From assembly GCF_012027355.1 (NCBI RefSeq), contig NZ_SNUH01000001.1:1240001-1304000 (forward strand): a stretch of 64,000 nucleotides of DNA, written 5' to 3'. Positions 8,653 through 17,208 of this stretch are shown one piece after another. A program made the translations under genes and the position numbers. The notes under the pieces were generated by a model. It worked only from the letters and a program-made list of their open reading frames with translations. It had not been told where the DNA came from and made no database searches. Numbering within the stretch: the stretch's first letter is position 1; each line of letters opens with the position of its first letter. The DNA is from Thermococcus sp. M36. GTDB lineage: Archaea; Methanobacteriota_B; Thermococci; Thermococcales; Thermococcaceae.

Positions 8653-9837
8653 TCAGTCATTCCCTGGAAGTTTTAGCATTATGAGAAGCGCCAGCAGGTT
8701 CATGGCCACGGAGAACATGAACGCCGCGTCCAGCGAGTGGCTCTGCCACAGCCAGCCCGCTATCACAGAGGCGGGGAACACGAAGACTCCGAAAACCGTA
8801 TGGTACGCCCCTATTATCGTTCCCTTCTCGTACTCTTTAGCCAAGTCCGCCATGTACGCCCTTGGAACCGTGTCCTCAATAGCTATGTAGAGGCCGTAGA
8901 GGGCGAACGCAAGGACGAGCGTGGAAAAGTCCCTCGCGTAGGCGAAGGTGAGAGATGCCAGCGCAGCGACGCCAAAGCCGATGGTTATCATTCTCTTCTT
9001 TCCAAAACTGTCCGAATACGCCCCGATTGGGTAGGCCGAGAGGGCGTAGATGAGGTTGAAGAGGGCGTAGAAGGCTATGCTCTGGACAACGGAGTAGCCG
9101 AGCTCCTGTGCCTTCCACATCGTGAAAGCGTAGCTGTACCTCCCCAGTGCCCCGATGGCAACGACGGCAAGGAAGAGCTGCAGGTTTCTGTCCCTCAGCG
9201 TTGAGATCCCCTTGATCTTCTTCTTAACTTCGCCGCCCCTGTCCTTCACAAAGAGGATTATCACAAAGAGCGATATTGCCCCTGGAATGGCCGAGAGCAG
9301 GAAGATGTAGCGGTACATGGTCTCAGAGGGAAGGCTCTTGAGGAATTCGATGAGAGCTATGGCAACGAGGGGGCCTGCAACGGCCCCGAGGGTGTCCATC
9401 ATTCGGTGGAAGCCGAAGGACTTTCCGGTCTTTCCCTTCTCGGTCGACTCCGCTATCAGGGCGTCCCTTGGAGCCGTTCTTATTCCCTTACCTATCCTGT
9501 CCAGGGCCCTGAGGGCCAGAAAGTCCCACCAGTAGCGGGTGAAGGCCAGCGCCCCTTTGGCAAGGGTTGAGAGGGCATAACCGGCGAAGACAAAGGCCTT
9601 CCTCTTCCTGAACTTATCACTCACGTAGCCAAAGGCAACCTTGAAGAGGGAGCTCATGCTCTCTATCGCGCCCATAACAGAGCCGCTGAGGAGCTTTCCA
9701 GCATTCAGGACCTCCATCAGGTAGCTCGGCATTATGGGCGTTATCATCTCGCTGCTCATGTCGTTGAGGAAGCTGACTATTCCGAGCAGGAAGACGTTCC
9801 AGCTCACGCCGAAGATTTTCTTCTCCCTTTCTTCCAT
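8653..9837 (-). CDS. MFS transporter in an operon with a PadR regulator
   Basis: 394 residues with about 12 membrane segments. GYVSDKFRKRKAFVFAG and GAYSDSFGKKRMITIG are the two motif A loops, and DRIGKGIRTAPRDALI is a conserved cytoplasmic motif seen in a subgroup of MFS exporters. It begins 3 bases after the stop of the PadR gene, so the two form an operon. Known pairs of PadR and MFS genes are drug- or metabolite-responsive efflux systems, and this is the likely role; the ligand is unknown. Confidence 0.85.
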   Translation of the reverse strand: MEEREKKIFGVSWNVFLLGIVSFLNDMSSEMITPIMPSYLMEVLNAGKLLSGSVMGAIESMSSLFKVAFGYVSDKFRKRKAFVFAGYALSTLAKGALAFTRYWWDFLALRALDRIGKGIRTAPRDALIAESTEKGKTGKSFGFHRMMDTLGAVAGPLVAIALIEFLKSLPSETMYRYIFLLSAIPGAISLFVIILFVKDRGGEVKKKIKGISTLRDRNLQLFLAVVAIGALGRYSYAFTMWKAQELGYSVVQSIAFYALFNLIYALSAYPIGAYSDSFGKKRMITIGFGVAALASLTFAYARDFSTLVLAFALYGLYIAIEDTVPRAYMADLAKEYEKGTIIGAYHTVFGVFVFPASVIAGWLWQSHSLDAAFMFSVAMNLLALLIMLKLPGND

Positions 9838-9840
9838 CGC

Positions 9841-10140
9841 TCATTCCCCCAGAAGTTCCGTGCAGAGCTCCCTGAGCTTTCTCTTGCCGTCCTCCAGCCA
9901 GCTCAAGCCCCTTTCCGTTATCTCATAGGCCCTCACCCGTCGCCCGTTCCTGACTTCCCAGCGGCTCTTCAGGAGTCCCTCTTTTTCCAGGGAGTGTAGC
10001 AGTGGGTAAATCGTCCCCGGACTTATGTGGTAACCGTGTTTTTCCAGCTCTCCCATCAGGAACGAGCCGGTCACGGGTTCCTCGTTCGCGTGGTGGAGGA
10101 TGTGGAGGGTGAGAAAGTCACGGTACTTAATATCGAACAC
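9841..10140 (-). CDS. PadR-family transcriptional repressor
   Basis: 99 residues, nearly all one winged helix: a first helix (RDFLTLHILHHANEEP), recognition region SPGTIYPLLHSLEKEGLL (the PadR hallmark), wing VRNGRRVRAYEITERG, then a short dimerising helix. The start is GTG 10140. A T-rich TATA element about 25 bases upstream implies a leaderless transcript. The promoter carries ATATCG inverted repeats, so the protein probably represses itself and the MFS gene that follows. Confidence 0.88.
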   Translation of the reverse strand: MFDIKYRDFLTLHILHHANEEPVTGSFLMGELEKHGYHISPGTIYPLLHSLEKEGLLKSRWEVRNGRRVRAYEITERGLSWLEDGKRKLRELCTELLGE

Positions 10141-10160
10141 CGATATCGGAATACGATATT
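10129..10160. promoter_or_regulatory. Putative PadR operator (ATATCG inverted repeats)
   Basis: AATATCG at 10129-10135 and CGATATT at 10154-10160 are a perfect 7-base inverted repeat, and between them CGATATCG at 10141-10148 is itself palindromic. ATATCG thus occurs three times in 32 bases. The set covers the GTG start and the expected transcript start of the PadR-MFS operon, a position suited to autorepression. Confidence 0.5.
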
Positions 10161-10181
10161 AGGGCTTAAAAAAATTTTGGC

Positions 10182-10568
10182 TCATTCGAGCACATGCTTC
10201 TCCAGGACGTAGCAGTGGAAGATCCCCTCGAAGACCTTCTCCCCTTTCTCGTTGAGGACTTCTGCTTTAACGAGTTTCTTCCGCCCCATGTCTTCCTTGA
10301 TCTCCGCCTTCGCCATCAACTTTTCACCGGCCTTAACGGGCCTGAGGAACTTTACTTCCGCTTTCCCAAGGACGACCGTCGGCTCGTTGACTGCCAGCAT
10401 TGCCGCGTAGTCGGCCAAGCCGAAGGTGAAGCCGCCGTGCACGAGGCCGTATTCATCGACGGCCATCTCGTCCGTGGTCGTCAGGACCACCTCAGCTCTG
10501 CCGGCCTCAATCTTCACGGGCCTTCCCACAAGCCTTTCGGAGGTTAACTTATGCGTCCTCTGCTCCAT
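10182..10568 (-). CDS. Hotdog-fold thioesterase, PaaI-like
   Basis: 128 residues with the hotdog signature DEYGLVHGGFTFGLADYAAMLA (the HGG near the central helix) and the strand VVLGKAEVKFLRPVKAGEKL. Enzymes of this family hydrolyse acyl-CoA thioesters; the acyl substrate is not known. GGTGAT four bases before ATG 10568 fixes the start. The gene ends 41 bases upstream of the PadR start on the same strand, but a T-rich run separates them and PadR has its own promoter. Confidence 0.8.
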   Translation of the reverse strand: MEQRTHKLTSERLVGRPVKIEAGRAEVVLTTTDEMAVDEYGLVHGGFTFGLADYAAMLAVNEPTVVLGKAEVKFLRPVKAGEKLMAKAEIKEDMGRKKLVKAEVLNEKGEKVFEGIFHCYVLEKHVLE

Positions 10569-10666
10569 CGGGATCACCGTTCTGAATTCTCTCTGGAGTT
10601 TAAGCCACTAACGGAGACATGCAAAGGTTTATCTATTCCGGGGCCCTAAAAAGGTTAGGTGGTCAT

Positions 10667-11065
10667 GTGCACCCTCTGAGACGTGCCGTTGAGTACAAGG
10701 GCTCGGGAGAGTTCACGAGGAGCGAACTGGTCGGGATACTCTCCTTCAGTCTGAGGATAATGGGCGTGAGAGAGGCCAAGGAGTTCATAGCCCAAGCCGT
10801 CGAGAGCGGCCTCCTCATTGAGCGGGACGGAAAGCTCGTTGTGAACAATGCGGCGCTTGAGCGGGAGGGGAGCGAGGGAGATCTCTTCGAGGAGATGGTG
10901 GAACATATTGTCCAGTCCCTCGGCTGGGAGCGTGAGGACGTTCTCGACGGGATAAATGCCATGCGCGAGCGCTACGGCGACCTCGACAGGAAGATACTGG
11001 CCTACCTTTTTGGTATGGACAGGGGGGTTGACATGTCGAAGTTCCGGGACAGGCTTGAGCTTTAG
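10667..11065 (+). CDS. Archaeal conserved protein, DUF2240-like
   Basis: 132 residues, mostly helical, with a winged-helix-like first half (FTRSELVGILSFSLRIMGVREAKEFIAQAVESGLL) ending in a beta wing (ERDGKLVVNN) and a helical acidic second half. It resembles the archaeal DUF2240 (COG3612) proteins, judged by eye. GTG 10667 follows GGTGGT by 3 bases; the open frame continues upstream but lies before the TATA-like ggtttatcta at 10626-10635. Function is unknown; DNA binding is conceivable. Confidence 0.6.
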   Translation: MHPLRRAVEYKGSGEFTRSELVGILSFSLRIMGVREAKEFIAQAVESGLLIERDGKLVVNNAALEREGSEGDLFEEMVEHIVQSLGWEREDVLDGINAMRERYGDLDRKILAYLFGMDRGVDMSKFRDRLEL

Positions 11066-11158
11066 CCTTAATTTTTTCGGCAGACTGTTAAACAAAAACG
11101 TTTAAATAATACAAAAATGTTTATAAATTCTGTCTTCGTCCAGCTAACGGTGATTGCT

Positions 11159-12196
11159 GTGAATAAGAGGGCAGGTATACTGCTTATGCTGGTTCTTCTT
11201 CTGGTTGGCGTGTCCTACGGTTGCATAGGTGGGACGAACGGTAGCACGGCTACGCCCGCGGAGAAGCCCAAAGTGCTGACAATCTCAACCACCACCAGCC
11301 TCTACGACACTGGAATCCTTGAGAACGTGGTTGCCCAGGCCTTCAAGGAGAAGTACAACATAGAGCTCCGCTTCATACCCAAGGGAACCGGTGGGGCCAT
11401 ACTCGACGCCAAGAACGGTGCCAGCGATGCCATCCTCGTCCACGCGCTCTCGAAGGAGCAGGCATTTATGGAAGAAGGATATGGCGTCAACAGGAAGGTC
11501 TTCGCCTACAACTTCTTCGTTATAGTCGGCCCTAAAGACGATCCAGCTGGAATAAGGGGGCTTTCAGTTTCGGAGGCCCTCCAGAAGATAGTCGAGTACG
11601 GAAGATCCCATCCCGACAGGCTCGTCTGGGTTTCCAGGGACGATGGTTCAGGAACCAACACCAAGGAGATAGCCCTCTGGAAGAGCGCGGGGTTTGACTT
11701 CGAGGAACTCAAGAACGAGAGCTGGTTCGGCACGACGGGCTCAGGAATGGGCAACACGCTCCTCTACACCAGTGAGAGGAAGGCCTACACTCTCTCGGAC
11801 ATAGGTACGTACCTCAAATACCAGAAGGAGGGCAAGATTGACCTCGACGTCCTCGTTGACAAGGGGGAGGAGCTCATCAACGTCTACGCGATAATAATAA
11901 TCAACCCCAACAAGATACCGGACAAGGACTTTGAGGACGCCATGCTCCTAGCCGAGTGGCTGACCAGTGAGGAGGGTCAGAAGGCCATAGCGGAGTACGG
12001 AAAGGACGAGTTTGGAAGACCGCTGTTCTACCCGGCTGTCCCAGTACTTGAGAAGAAGGAAGGCGATGTCTTCAGGTGGATTCTCAAGTACGGCTTCATG
12101 AAGGATGGCGACAAATACACCGAATGTCCCGAGAAGTTCAGGTACAAGGCCACCTACGACTTCTTCGAGTTCCCAGCCTCGGTGGTTGAGGGCTAA
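11159..12196 (+). CDS. tupA: Tungstate ABC transporter substrate-binding lipoprotein (TupA-like)
   Basis: 345 residues. A signal peptide ending in a lipobox-like GVSYGC tethers the protein to the membrane. The mature part starts with ISTTTSLYDTGIL, the TupA signature that contacts the oxyanion, and continues with SRDDGSGTNTKE and GTTGSGMGNTLLY. Tungsten is essential for tungstopterin oxidoreductases in this lineage. GTG 11159 is preceded by GGTGAT, and TTATAAA at 11121-11127 is the promoter. It heads a three-gene operon with permease and ATPase. Molybdate or tungstate selectivity cannot be told from the sequence alone. Confidence 0.85.
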   Translation: MNKRAGILLMLVLLLVGVSYGCIGGTNGSTATPAEKPKVLTISTTTSLYDTGILENVVAQAFKEKYNIELRFIPKGTGGAILDAKNGASDAILVHALSKEQAFMEEGYGVNRKVFAYNFFVIVGPKDDPAGIRGLSVSEALQKIVEYGRSHPDRLVWVSRDDGSGTNTKEIALWKSAGFDFEELKNESWFGTTGSGMGNTLLYTSERKAYTLSDIGTYLKYQKEGKIDLDVLVDKGEELINVYAIIIINPNKIPDKDFEDAMLLAEWLTSEEGQKAIAEYGKDEFGRPLFYPAVPVLEKKEGDVFRWILKYGFMKDGDKYTECPEKFRYKATYDFFEFPASVVEG

Positions 12197-12235
12197 GCCT
12201 TTTATTTTCTTTTCCAATCTCTGGGTGGATGCAAG

Positions 12236-12943
12236 ATGGCGTGGGACTACATAATCCAGGGGTTTTCAGAGGCGGTTCACCTGATAACTGACCCTTACGT
12301 AATCGAGATAGCCCTCCGCTCCATCAAGGTCTCGGGTATAGCCACGCTGATGGCCGTCGTCTGGTCGCTGCCGCTCTCGGTTCTCTTTGGCCTCAGAGAC
12401 TTTCCGGGCAAATGGCTGTTCAAAAGCCTGATAAACGGCTTTATGGGTATTCCCACGGTAATCTGGGGGCTGGTGCTTTACCTCATGTTCGTCCCCCTTG
12501 GGCCGCTCGGCTCCTTCGGCCTGCTCTACACCGAGATGGGCATAAGCGTCGGCCAGGCGCTTTTGATAACCCCCATAATAATGAGCATCGTCATAAGCTC
12601 GCTCGAATCGATTGAAGGGGAGATAAGGGAGCTAGCCCTGACTTTGGGTGCCGACGAGCTCAGGGCGTCCTTCCAGGTCGTGCGGGAGAGCGTCGGGGGG
12701 ATAGTCCTCGCCGTAATAGCGGCGTTCAACAGAGCCATCTCCGAGCTGGGCATAGCCCTGATGATAGGTGGAAACGTCTACGTGAAGGGTGGCGTCTACA
12801 ACACGAGGGTTCTGACGACCGCCATACAGATGTACACCGTCCGCGCCGAGGTCAGCATAGCCATAGCCCTTGGGATAATCCTGCTCGCGATAGTCCTAAC
12901 CGTGAACCTGCTATCAAACCTCGTGAGGAAGTGGCTGGCATGA
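12236..12943 (+). CDS. tupB: Tungstate ABC transporter permease (TupB-like)
   Basis: 235 residues with about 5 membrane helices. The cytoplasmic coupling loop is ELALTLGADELRASFQVV, the EAA motif that docks on the ATPase. It follows the binding protein by 39 bases, with GGTGGATGCAAG before its ATG. Its last codons overlap the ATG of the ATPase gene (ATGA), showing tight coupling. Confidence 0.87.
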   Translation: MAWDYIIQGFSEAVHLITDPYVIEIALRSIKVSGIATLMAVVWSLPLSVLFGLRDFPGKWLFKSLINGFMGIPTVIWGLVLYLMFVPLGPLGSFGLLYTEMGISVGQALLITPIIMSIVISSLESIEGEIRELALTLGADELRASFQVVRESVGGIVLAVIAAFNRAISELGIALMIGGNVYVKGGVYNTRVLTTAIQMYTVRAEVSIAIALGIILLAIVLTVNLLSNLVRKWLA

Positions 12944-13662
12944 GCCTTGTTGAGCTTAGGAACATCACCAAGTCCTACGAAGGGAAGCCTGCCCTGGACG
13001 GCGTGAGCCTTAAGGTCAGGAAGGGCGAGATATTCTGCATCATGGGGCACAGCGGGGCCGGGAAAACCACCCTCCTCAGGATACTGGCTCTCCTTGAGAG
13101 GCCGGATTCCGGCGAGTACTACTTTGACGGTGCCCTGGTTTCTTGGAACAGGCCGGGAAGCCTGAGGAGGGGGATAACGATGGTGTTCCAGACCCCCGTC
13201 ATGTTCAACACCACGGTCTTCAAGAACGTCGCCTACGGCCTTAGGCTCAGGGGCTATTCAAGGGCAGAGATAGAGCAGAAGGTCAAGGATGTTCTGAGGC
13301 TCGTGGGGCTTGAGGGCTACGAGAACCGAAAGGCAAAAACCCTATCCGGCGGCGAGAAGCAGCGCGTTGCCATAGCGAGAGCGATAGTGCTTGAGCCGAA
13401 GCTCCTCCTGATGGACGAGCCGACGGCAAACCTTGACCCAACGAACTCCGGCATAATAGAGGACATTGTGCGGGAGATAGCGAAGGAAAACGGGACGACG
13501 ATAGTGTTTTCCACCCATAACATGTTCCAGGCCAAGAGGCTAGCCGACAGGGTCGCTCACATACACCTTGGGAGGATAATCGAGGTTGGGAAAACAGAGG
13601 ATATCTTTGAGATGCCCAAGAACGAGCTGACGAGGAAGTTCATCAACGGTGAGCTGTTCTGA
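12940..13662 (+). CDS. tupC: Tungstate ABC transporter ATPase (TupC-like)
   Basis: 240 residues, a complete ABC ATPase: Walker A GHSGAGKTTLL, Q-loop MVFQTPVMF, signature LSGGEKQRVAIARA, Walker B LLLMDEPTANLDP, and H-loop FSTHNMFQ. It energises uptake through the permease. The start is the ATG at 12940 overlapping the permease stop, rather than the in-frame GTG 9 bases earlier. It closes the tup operon. Confidence 0.9.
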   Translation: MSLVELRNITKSYEGKPALDGVSLKVRKGEIFCIMGHSGAGKTTLLRILALLERPDSGEYYFDGALVSWNRPGSLRRGITMVFQTPVMFNTTVFKNVAYGLRLRGYSRAEIEQKVKDVLRLVGLEGYENRKAKTLSGGEKQRVAIARAIVLEPKLLLMDEPTANLDPTNSGIIEDIVREIAKENGTTIVFSTHNMFQAKRLADRVAHIHLGRIIEVGKTEDIFEMPKNELTRKFINGELF

Positions 13663-13712
13663 TCTGCGAACCGTTTTTAACATGTTCTTCAAAAAATCTG
13701 CCGGTGGTGGTC

Positions 13713-14252
13713 ATGCCCGAGGAGGCTCTCATAGTTGTGGACATGCAGCGGGACTTCATGCCCGGCGGTGCTCTGCCCGTTCCGGATGGCGACAGGATAA
13801 TCACCAGGTGCAACCACTATATCGAGGAGTTCCGGAGGCGTGGTGCCCTTATAGTTGCCACCCGTGACTGGCACCCACCTAACCACATCAGCTTCAATGA
13901 GAGGGGTGGTCCCTGGCCGGCGCACTGTGTTCAGGGGACGAAAGGAGCGGAGTTCGTCGTTGAACTGCCCGCGGATGCAGTGATAATATCAAAGGCGGCC
14001 GAGCCAGATAAGGAGGCCTACTCTGGCTTTGAGGGCACAGATTTGGCAGAAATCCTCAAAAAGAACGGTGTAAAGCGCGTTTATGTCTGCGGAGTTGCCA
14101 CGGAGTACTGCGTAAGAGCCACTTCCCTTGACGCGGTTAAGCACGGCTTCGAGACCTACCTCCTCCGCGACGCGGTTAAGGGCATTAAGCCTGAGGACGA
14201 GGAGATGGCGTTGAGGGAGATGGAGAGGGCCGGTGTGAAGGTTCTCCGTTGA
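13713..14252 (+). CDS. pncA: Nicotinamidase
   Basis: 179 residues. Converts nicotinamide to nicotinic acid in NAD salvage. Isochorismatase-fold catalytic residues are visible: Asp in VVDMQRDF, Lys in ISKAAEP, and Cys in CGVATEYCV. The metal site is DWHPPNHISF with the later WPAHC. The start is ATG 13713, with GGTGGTG just before it; the GTG codons in that element belong to the ribosome binding site. The last 68 bases overlap the 3' end of the convergent AI-2E-family gene. Confidence 0.92.
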   Translation: MPEEALIVVDMQRDFMPGGALPVPDGDRIITRCNHYIEEFRRRGALIVATRDWHPPNHISFNERGGPWPAHCVQGTKGAEFVVELPADAVIISKAAEPDKEAYSGFEGTDLAEILKKNGVKRVYVCGVATEYCVRATSLDAVKHGFETYLLRDAVKGIKPEDEEMALREMERAGVKVLR

Positions 14253-15231
14253 CCACTGCCCTCTTCCATTCTTTCAGGAGTACGAGGAGCAGGTTGAGAA
14301 CTATCGGACCTATTATGAGGCCCTTAATCCCCATGGCCCAGGTTCCGCCTATCATGCCGATGAAAACCAGAGTTTCATCGAGGTCGGTGTCCTTCGCCAC
14401 CATCATGGGTCTTACCGTGTAGTCTGGCATGGGGGAGACGAAGAAGAACCCGTAGAGCGCTATTCCTGCCGCGTGGAAGTATGCCCCGTTTTTGATAAAG
14501 TATGCAGCCGCGATAAGCCATATCATCCAGCCCTCAAAGAGGGGGACGAAGCTGAAAAGGAACGTTAGGAAGCCCGCCACTATCGCTGTATATACGTCGG
14601 AAACCCCGAAAGCGATGAACCCCAGTGTCATGAGCACGCCCTTAACGACATTGAGGACGAGCCACGCCCTGATGAGTGCTCCAAGGGTTTTGTTGAGGCT
14701 TTTAAGGATCTCCTCACCAAGATGGCGGTTTTTTTCCGGGATGAAAAGGTGGATCTCCCGTATTATTTCATCGGAGTATGCGAGCGTGTAGTAGAATGTA
14801 AAAAGGAACACCACGAGCTGGAGAAGGTACATGGGGAGGGAGAAGGCATGCCGTGAAAGGTAGTCAGAGAGCCTTGGGATGAACTGATCCGAGAAGTTCT
14901 GGATGAAGCCCATAACGCCCCCGGGCAGGGGCTGGCTGGTGAGCCACTGGAAGAAGTCAACGACGCTGTGGTAGAAGGATGATGCAACCTGGACAGATAT
15001 CATCAGCAGCTTAAAGGTGGTGATCCCGCCTATTAGAAGCATTCCTGCGGTCAGCAGGCGGGCGGAGGGGACATTGCCCAGCCTCGGACTCAGTGCCCTG
15101 TGAAGTGGGTATGCTGCATACGCGAGGACGACGGCAAAGAACATCGCGGTGATTAGGGGACTAACCGTCATCCATGCCAGGTATGCTATCACAAGTACAA
15201 CCGTGACCCAGACGGCGGCCTCCCCCTTCAT
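14185..15231 (-). CDS. AI-2E-family membrane protein
   Basis: 348 residues with about 8 membrane helices in the arrangement typical of the family: N-terminal helix pair, a long polar region, then a C-terminal helical bundle with SPMPDYTVRPMMV and GIKGLIIGPIVLNLL, the latter a family hallmark. Family members include Na+/H+ antiporters and putative signal exporters, so the substrate is open. The C-terminus is a Pro/Ser-rich tail that exists only in the overlap with pncA. Confidence 0.82.
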   Translation of the reverse strand: MKGEAAVWVTVVLVIAYLAWMTVSPLITAMFFAVVLAYAAYPLHRALSPRLGNVPSARLLTAGMLLIGGITTFKLLMISVQVASSFYHSVVDFFQWLTSQPLPGGVMGFIQNFSDQFIPRLSDYLSRHAFSLPMYLLQLVVFLFTFYYTLAYSDEIIREIHLFIPEKNRHLGEEILKSLNKTLGALIRAWLVLNVVKGVLMTLGFIAFGVSDVYTAIVAGFLTFLFSFVPLFEGWMIWLIAAAYFIKNGAYFHAAGIALYGFFFVSPMPDYTVRPMMVAKDTDLDETLVFIGMIGGTWAMGIKGLIIGPIVLNLLLVLLKEWKRAVVNGEPSHRPSPSPSTPSPRPQA

Positions 15232-15286
15232 AGTGCACCGAGGGGTTTATTAACTGATACCTTATAAACCATGCGCGGTGTTGGGT

Positions 15287-15610
15287 ATGGAAAGGGAGCT
15301 CACCGAGCGGATGGCAGGCTATATACGCAGGGGAGACCACTACCTTGAGGAAAAACGGTTTGACATGGCATACACTGCGTACATGGATGCCTTATACACC
15401 CTGGGTGCGTACCTTATCTACAGGGACACCGGGCTCCTCCTGTCTGTGGGGGAGATGATGCGCATCCTGGAGGGGCGGTACCCTGAGGTTCATAGGATCA
15501 TCGTTGCCTACGAGGGGGTAACCTCCCCGGGAGAGGACACGGTAAGTTCTTTAAGGAGAGATGTGGAAAGGCTTAGAGGGATGATGAATTTGCCGAGTTC
15601 TGAGGAGTGA
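15287..15610 (+). CDS. Small helical protein, possibly HEPN-like
   Basis: 107 residues, almost all helix: ERMAGYIRRGDHYLEEKRFD, then MAYTAYMDALYTLGAYLIY, then a further helix. The two long antiparallel helices with A/Y-rich faces recall HEPN or TPR-like proteins, but the RxxxxH HEPN catalytic motif is not clear. TTATAAA at 15262-15268 sits 19-25 bases before ATG 15287, suggesting a nearly leaderless message. The function is unknown. Confidence 0.55.
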   Translation: MERELTERMAGYIRRGDHYLEEKRFDMAYTAYMDALYTLGAYLIYRDTGLLLSVGEMMRILEGRYPEVHRIIVAYEGVTSPGEDTVSSLRRDVERLRGMMNLPSSEE

Positions 15611-15616
15611 TGAGGT

Positions 15617-16063
15617 TTAGATACTGACCCCCCAGTCCCATGGGCGGACGAGCCTTGATGAAATAAGCCTCTTCCCCGCCCCTGTGCATTCCTCTGTAAC
15701 GTCCTCCAGTGTCTTGGCGAGTCCCGGGCCGCCGTGAACCGTGACCAAGACGACCGCTTTCCCGAACCGGAACGTTATGTATACTACGCCCCCGTCCCTT
15801 ACCTCCACGCCCTCCGGTGCGCCCGTTATCAGGAAAGCACCCCTCTCCCCTCTGCGGTTCCAGATGGAAGTGATCTCCAGCGCCCCATTGGTGTAGAAGA
15901 TGTTCATGAACGGTAGGCCATCCTCCGGTGTGAGGGGGTACTTTTTTCTGAGATACATGATTGCCTTTCCCCTCGCGGTTCCAACGAATATGGAGCCGCA
16001 GAGGTCATCAATGTATGAACCCAAAGCTTCATAAACCATATCGCCAGACTCACCCACTGTCAT
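15617..16063 (-). CDS. Unknown conserved protein
   Basis: 148 residues with an alpha-beta pattern (VYEALGSYIDDLCGSIFVGT, then several strands with VYITFRFGKAVVLVTVHGG). No known motif. The start is uncertain: ATG 16063 follows GGGTG, but a TATA-like ATATAAT lies only about 10 bases upstream, which would put the transcript start inside the frame. ATG 16039 (MVYEALG) would fit that promoter better. The 3' end is 6 bases from the convergent helical gene. Confidence 0.5.
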   Translation of the reverse strand: MTVGESGDMVYEALGSYIDDLCGSIFVGTARGKAIMYLRKKYPLTPEDGLPFMNIFYTNGALEITSIWNRRGERGAFLITGAPEGVEVRDGGVVYITFRFGKAVVLVTVHGGPGLAKTLEDVTEECTGAGKRLISSRLVRPWDWGVSI

Positions 16064-16122
16064 CACCCTTATTATATACTTTAGAGGAGTATATTGGTAA
16101 TTGCTCGTTAACGGTGATTTGC

Positions 16123-16806
16123 ATGAGGATCGTTGCGGCAGATACAGGCGGCGCGCTGCTGACCGAGGACTACGAGCCGGTCGGGCTTATAGCGACTGCA
16201 GCTGTGCTGGTCGAAAAGCCCTACAGAACCGCCGCGCTGAGCCTCGCTAGGTACGCTGACCCATTCAGTTACGACATGAGCGGCAGGCAGGCGATAAAAG
16301 ATGAAGCCTATCTTGCGGTCGAGCTGGCGAGGGAGGTTAAACCTGACGTGATCCACCTCGACTCGACCATAGGCGGGATTGAGGTCAGGAAGCTCGACGA
16401 GCCGACGATAGATGCACTCACGATAACAGACAAGGGTAAGGAAGTCTGGAAAGACCTGGCCAAGGACCTGCGGCCACTGGCAAAGAGATTCTGGGAGGAG
16501 ACTGGAATAGAGATAATCGCGATAGGCAAGTCCAGCGTCCCGGTGAGGATAGCGGAGATCTACTCCGGCCTCTACACCACAAAGTGGGCTATTGACTACG
16601 CCAGAGAGAACGGCAGGGCTGTCGTTGGCCTCCCAAGGTATATGAAAGTCGAGATACGCTCCGGGAAAATCTATGGCGAGAGCCTTGACCCCCGCGAGGG
16701 CGGCCTTTTCGGGGAAATCGAGGCAAACACGGAGGGAATCGGCTGGGAGCTCTACCCGAATCCCCTCGTCAGGCGCTTCATGGTGCTTGAAGTGTGGAGG
16801 GAGTGA
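16123..16806 (+). CDS. DUF4152-like archaeal protein
   Basis: 227 residues. An N-terminal strand-turn with aspartates (MRIVAADTGGALL) and the later segment KPDVIHLDSTIGGIEVRKL give it an RNase H-fold-like look: acidic residues on successive strands. It matches in outline the archaeal DUF4152 family, and biochemical function is not known to me. ATG 16123 follows GGTGAT, and the TATA-like gagtatattgg is about 30 bases upstream. The open frame to 15961 is on the far side of this promoter and is not coding. Confidence 0.6.
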   Translation: MRIVAADTGGALLTEDYEPVGLIATAAVLVEKPYRTAALSLARYADPFSYDMSGRQAIKDEAYLAVELAREVKPDVIHLDSTIGGIEVRKLDEPTIDALTITDKGKEVWKDLAKDLRPLAKRFWEETGIEIIAIGKSSVPVRIAEIYSGLYTTKWAIDYARENGRAVVGLPRYMKVEIRSGKIYGESLDPREGGLFGEIEANTEGIGWELYPNPLVRRFMVLEVWRE

Positions 16807-16854
16807 GGGCAAAAACTTAAAAGCGTTACATGCATACTTTTATTGAGGGTAACA

Positions 16855-17208
16855 ATGGAGCCTTGGCCCGCCATTATTTACACCCTCCTGATGCTGGTTC
16901 CCGTTGGGATATCATCGGTAATGGCCAGCGGGCTTTACTGGTTCTTCCATGACCCCTTTTCCCGCCCGGGGAGCCCAGATTACCTCGGCCCTGACAACTG
17001 GGCGAGGATAAGGAACGGGGCGGTGCGGCTTTTCCTGCCGTTCTCTACACTCATCTGGCTGCTGTCATTGGTGAACTTTGAGCTTGGCTTGGCGATTGGA
17101 TTCTTCCTAGTTGTCGTTTACGTGGCTATATTCTACGCGATAATCTCGGACGAGGTTGAGGACGCGAGAAGGGAAAGAAAAAGTGGCTGGCGTTACGGCT
17201 GGTATTAG
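16855..17208 (+). CDS. Small integral membrane protein
   Basis: 117 residues with three probable membrane helices (IIYTLLMLVPVGISSVMA, FLPFSTLIWLLSLVNF, LAIGFFLVVVYVAIFYAII) and a basic, aromatic C-terminal tail (RRERKSGWRYGWY). No family recognised. GAGGGT precedes ATG 16855, which is preferred over TTG 16843. Its stop overlaps the 3' end of the convergent iorA by 4 bases. Confidence 0.65.
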   Translation: MEPWPAIIYTLLMLVPVGISSVMASGLYWFFHDPFSRPGSPDYLGPDNWARIRNGAVRLFLPFSTLIWLLSLVNFELGLAIGFFLVVVYVAIFYAIISDEVEDARRERKSGWRYGWY

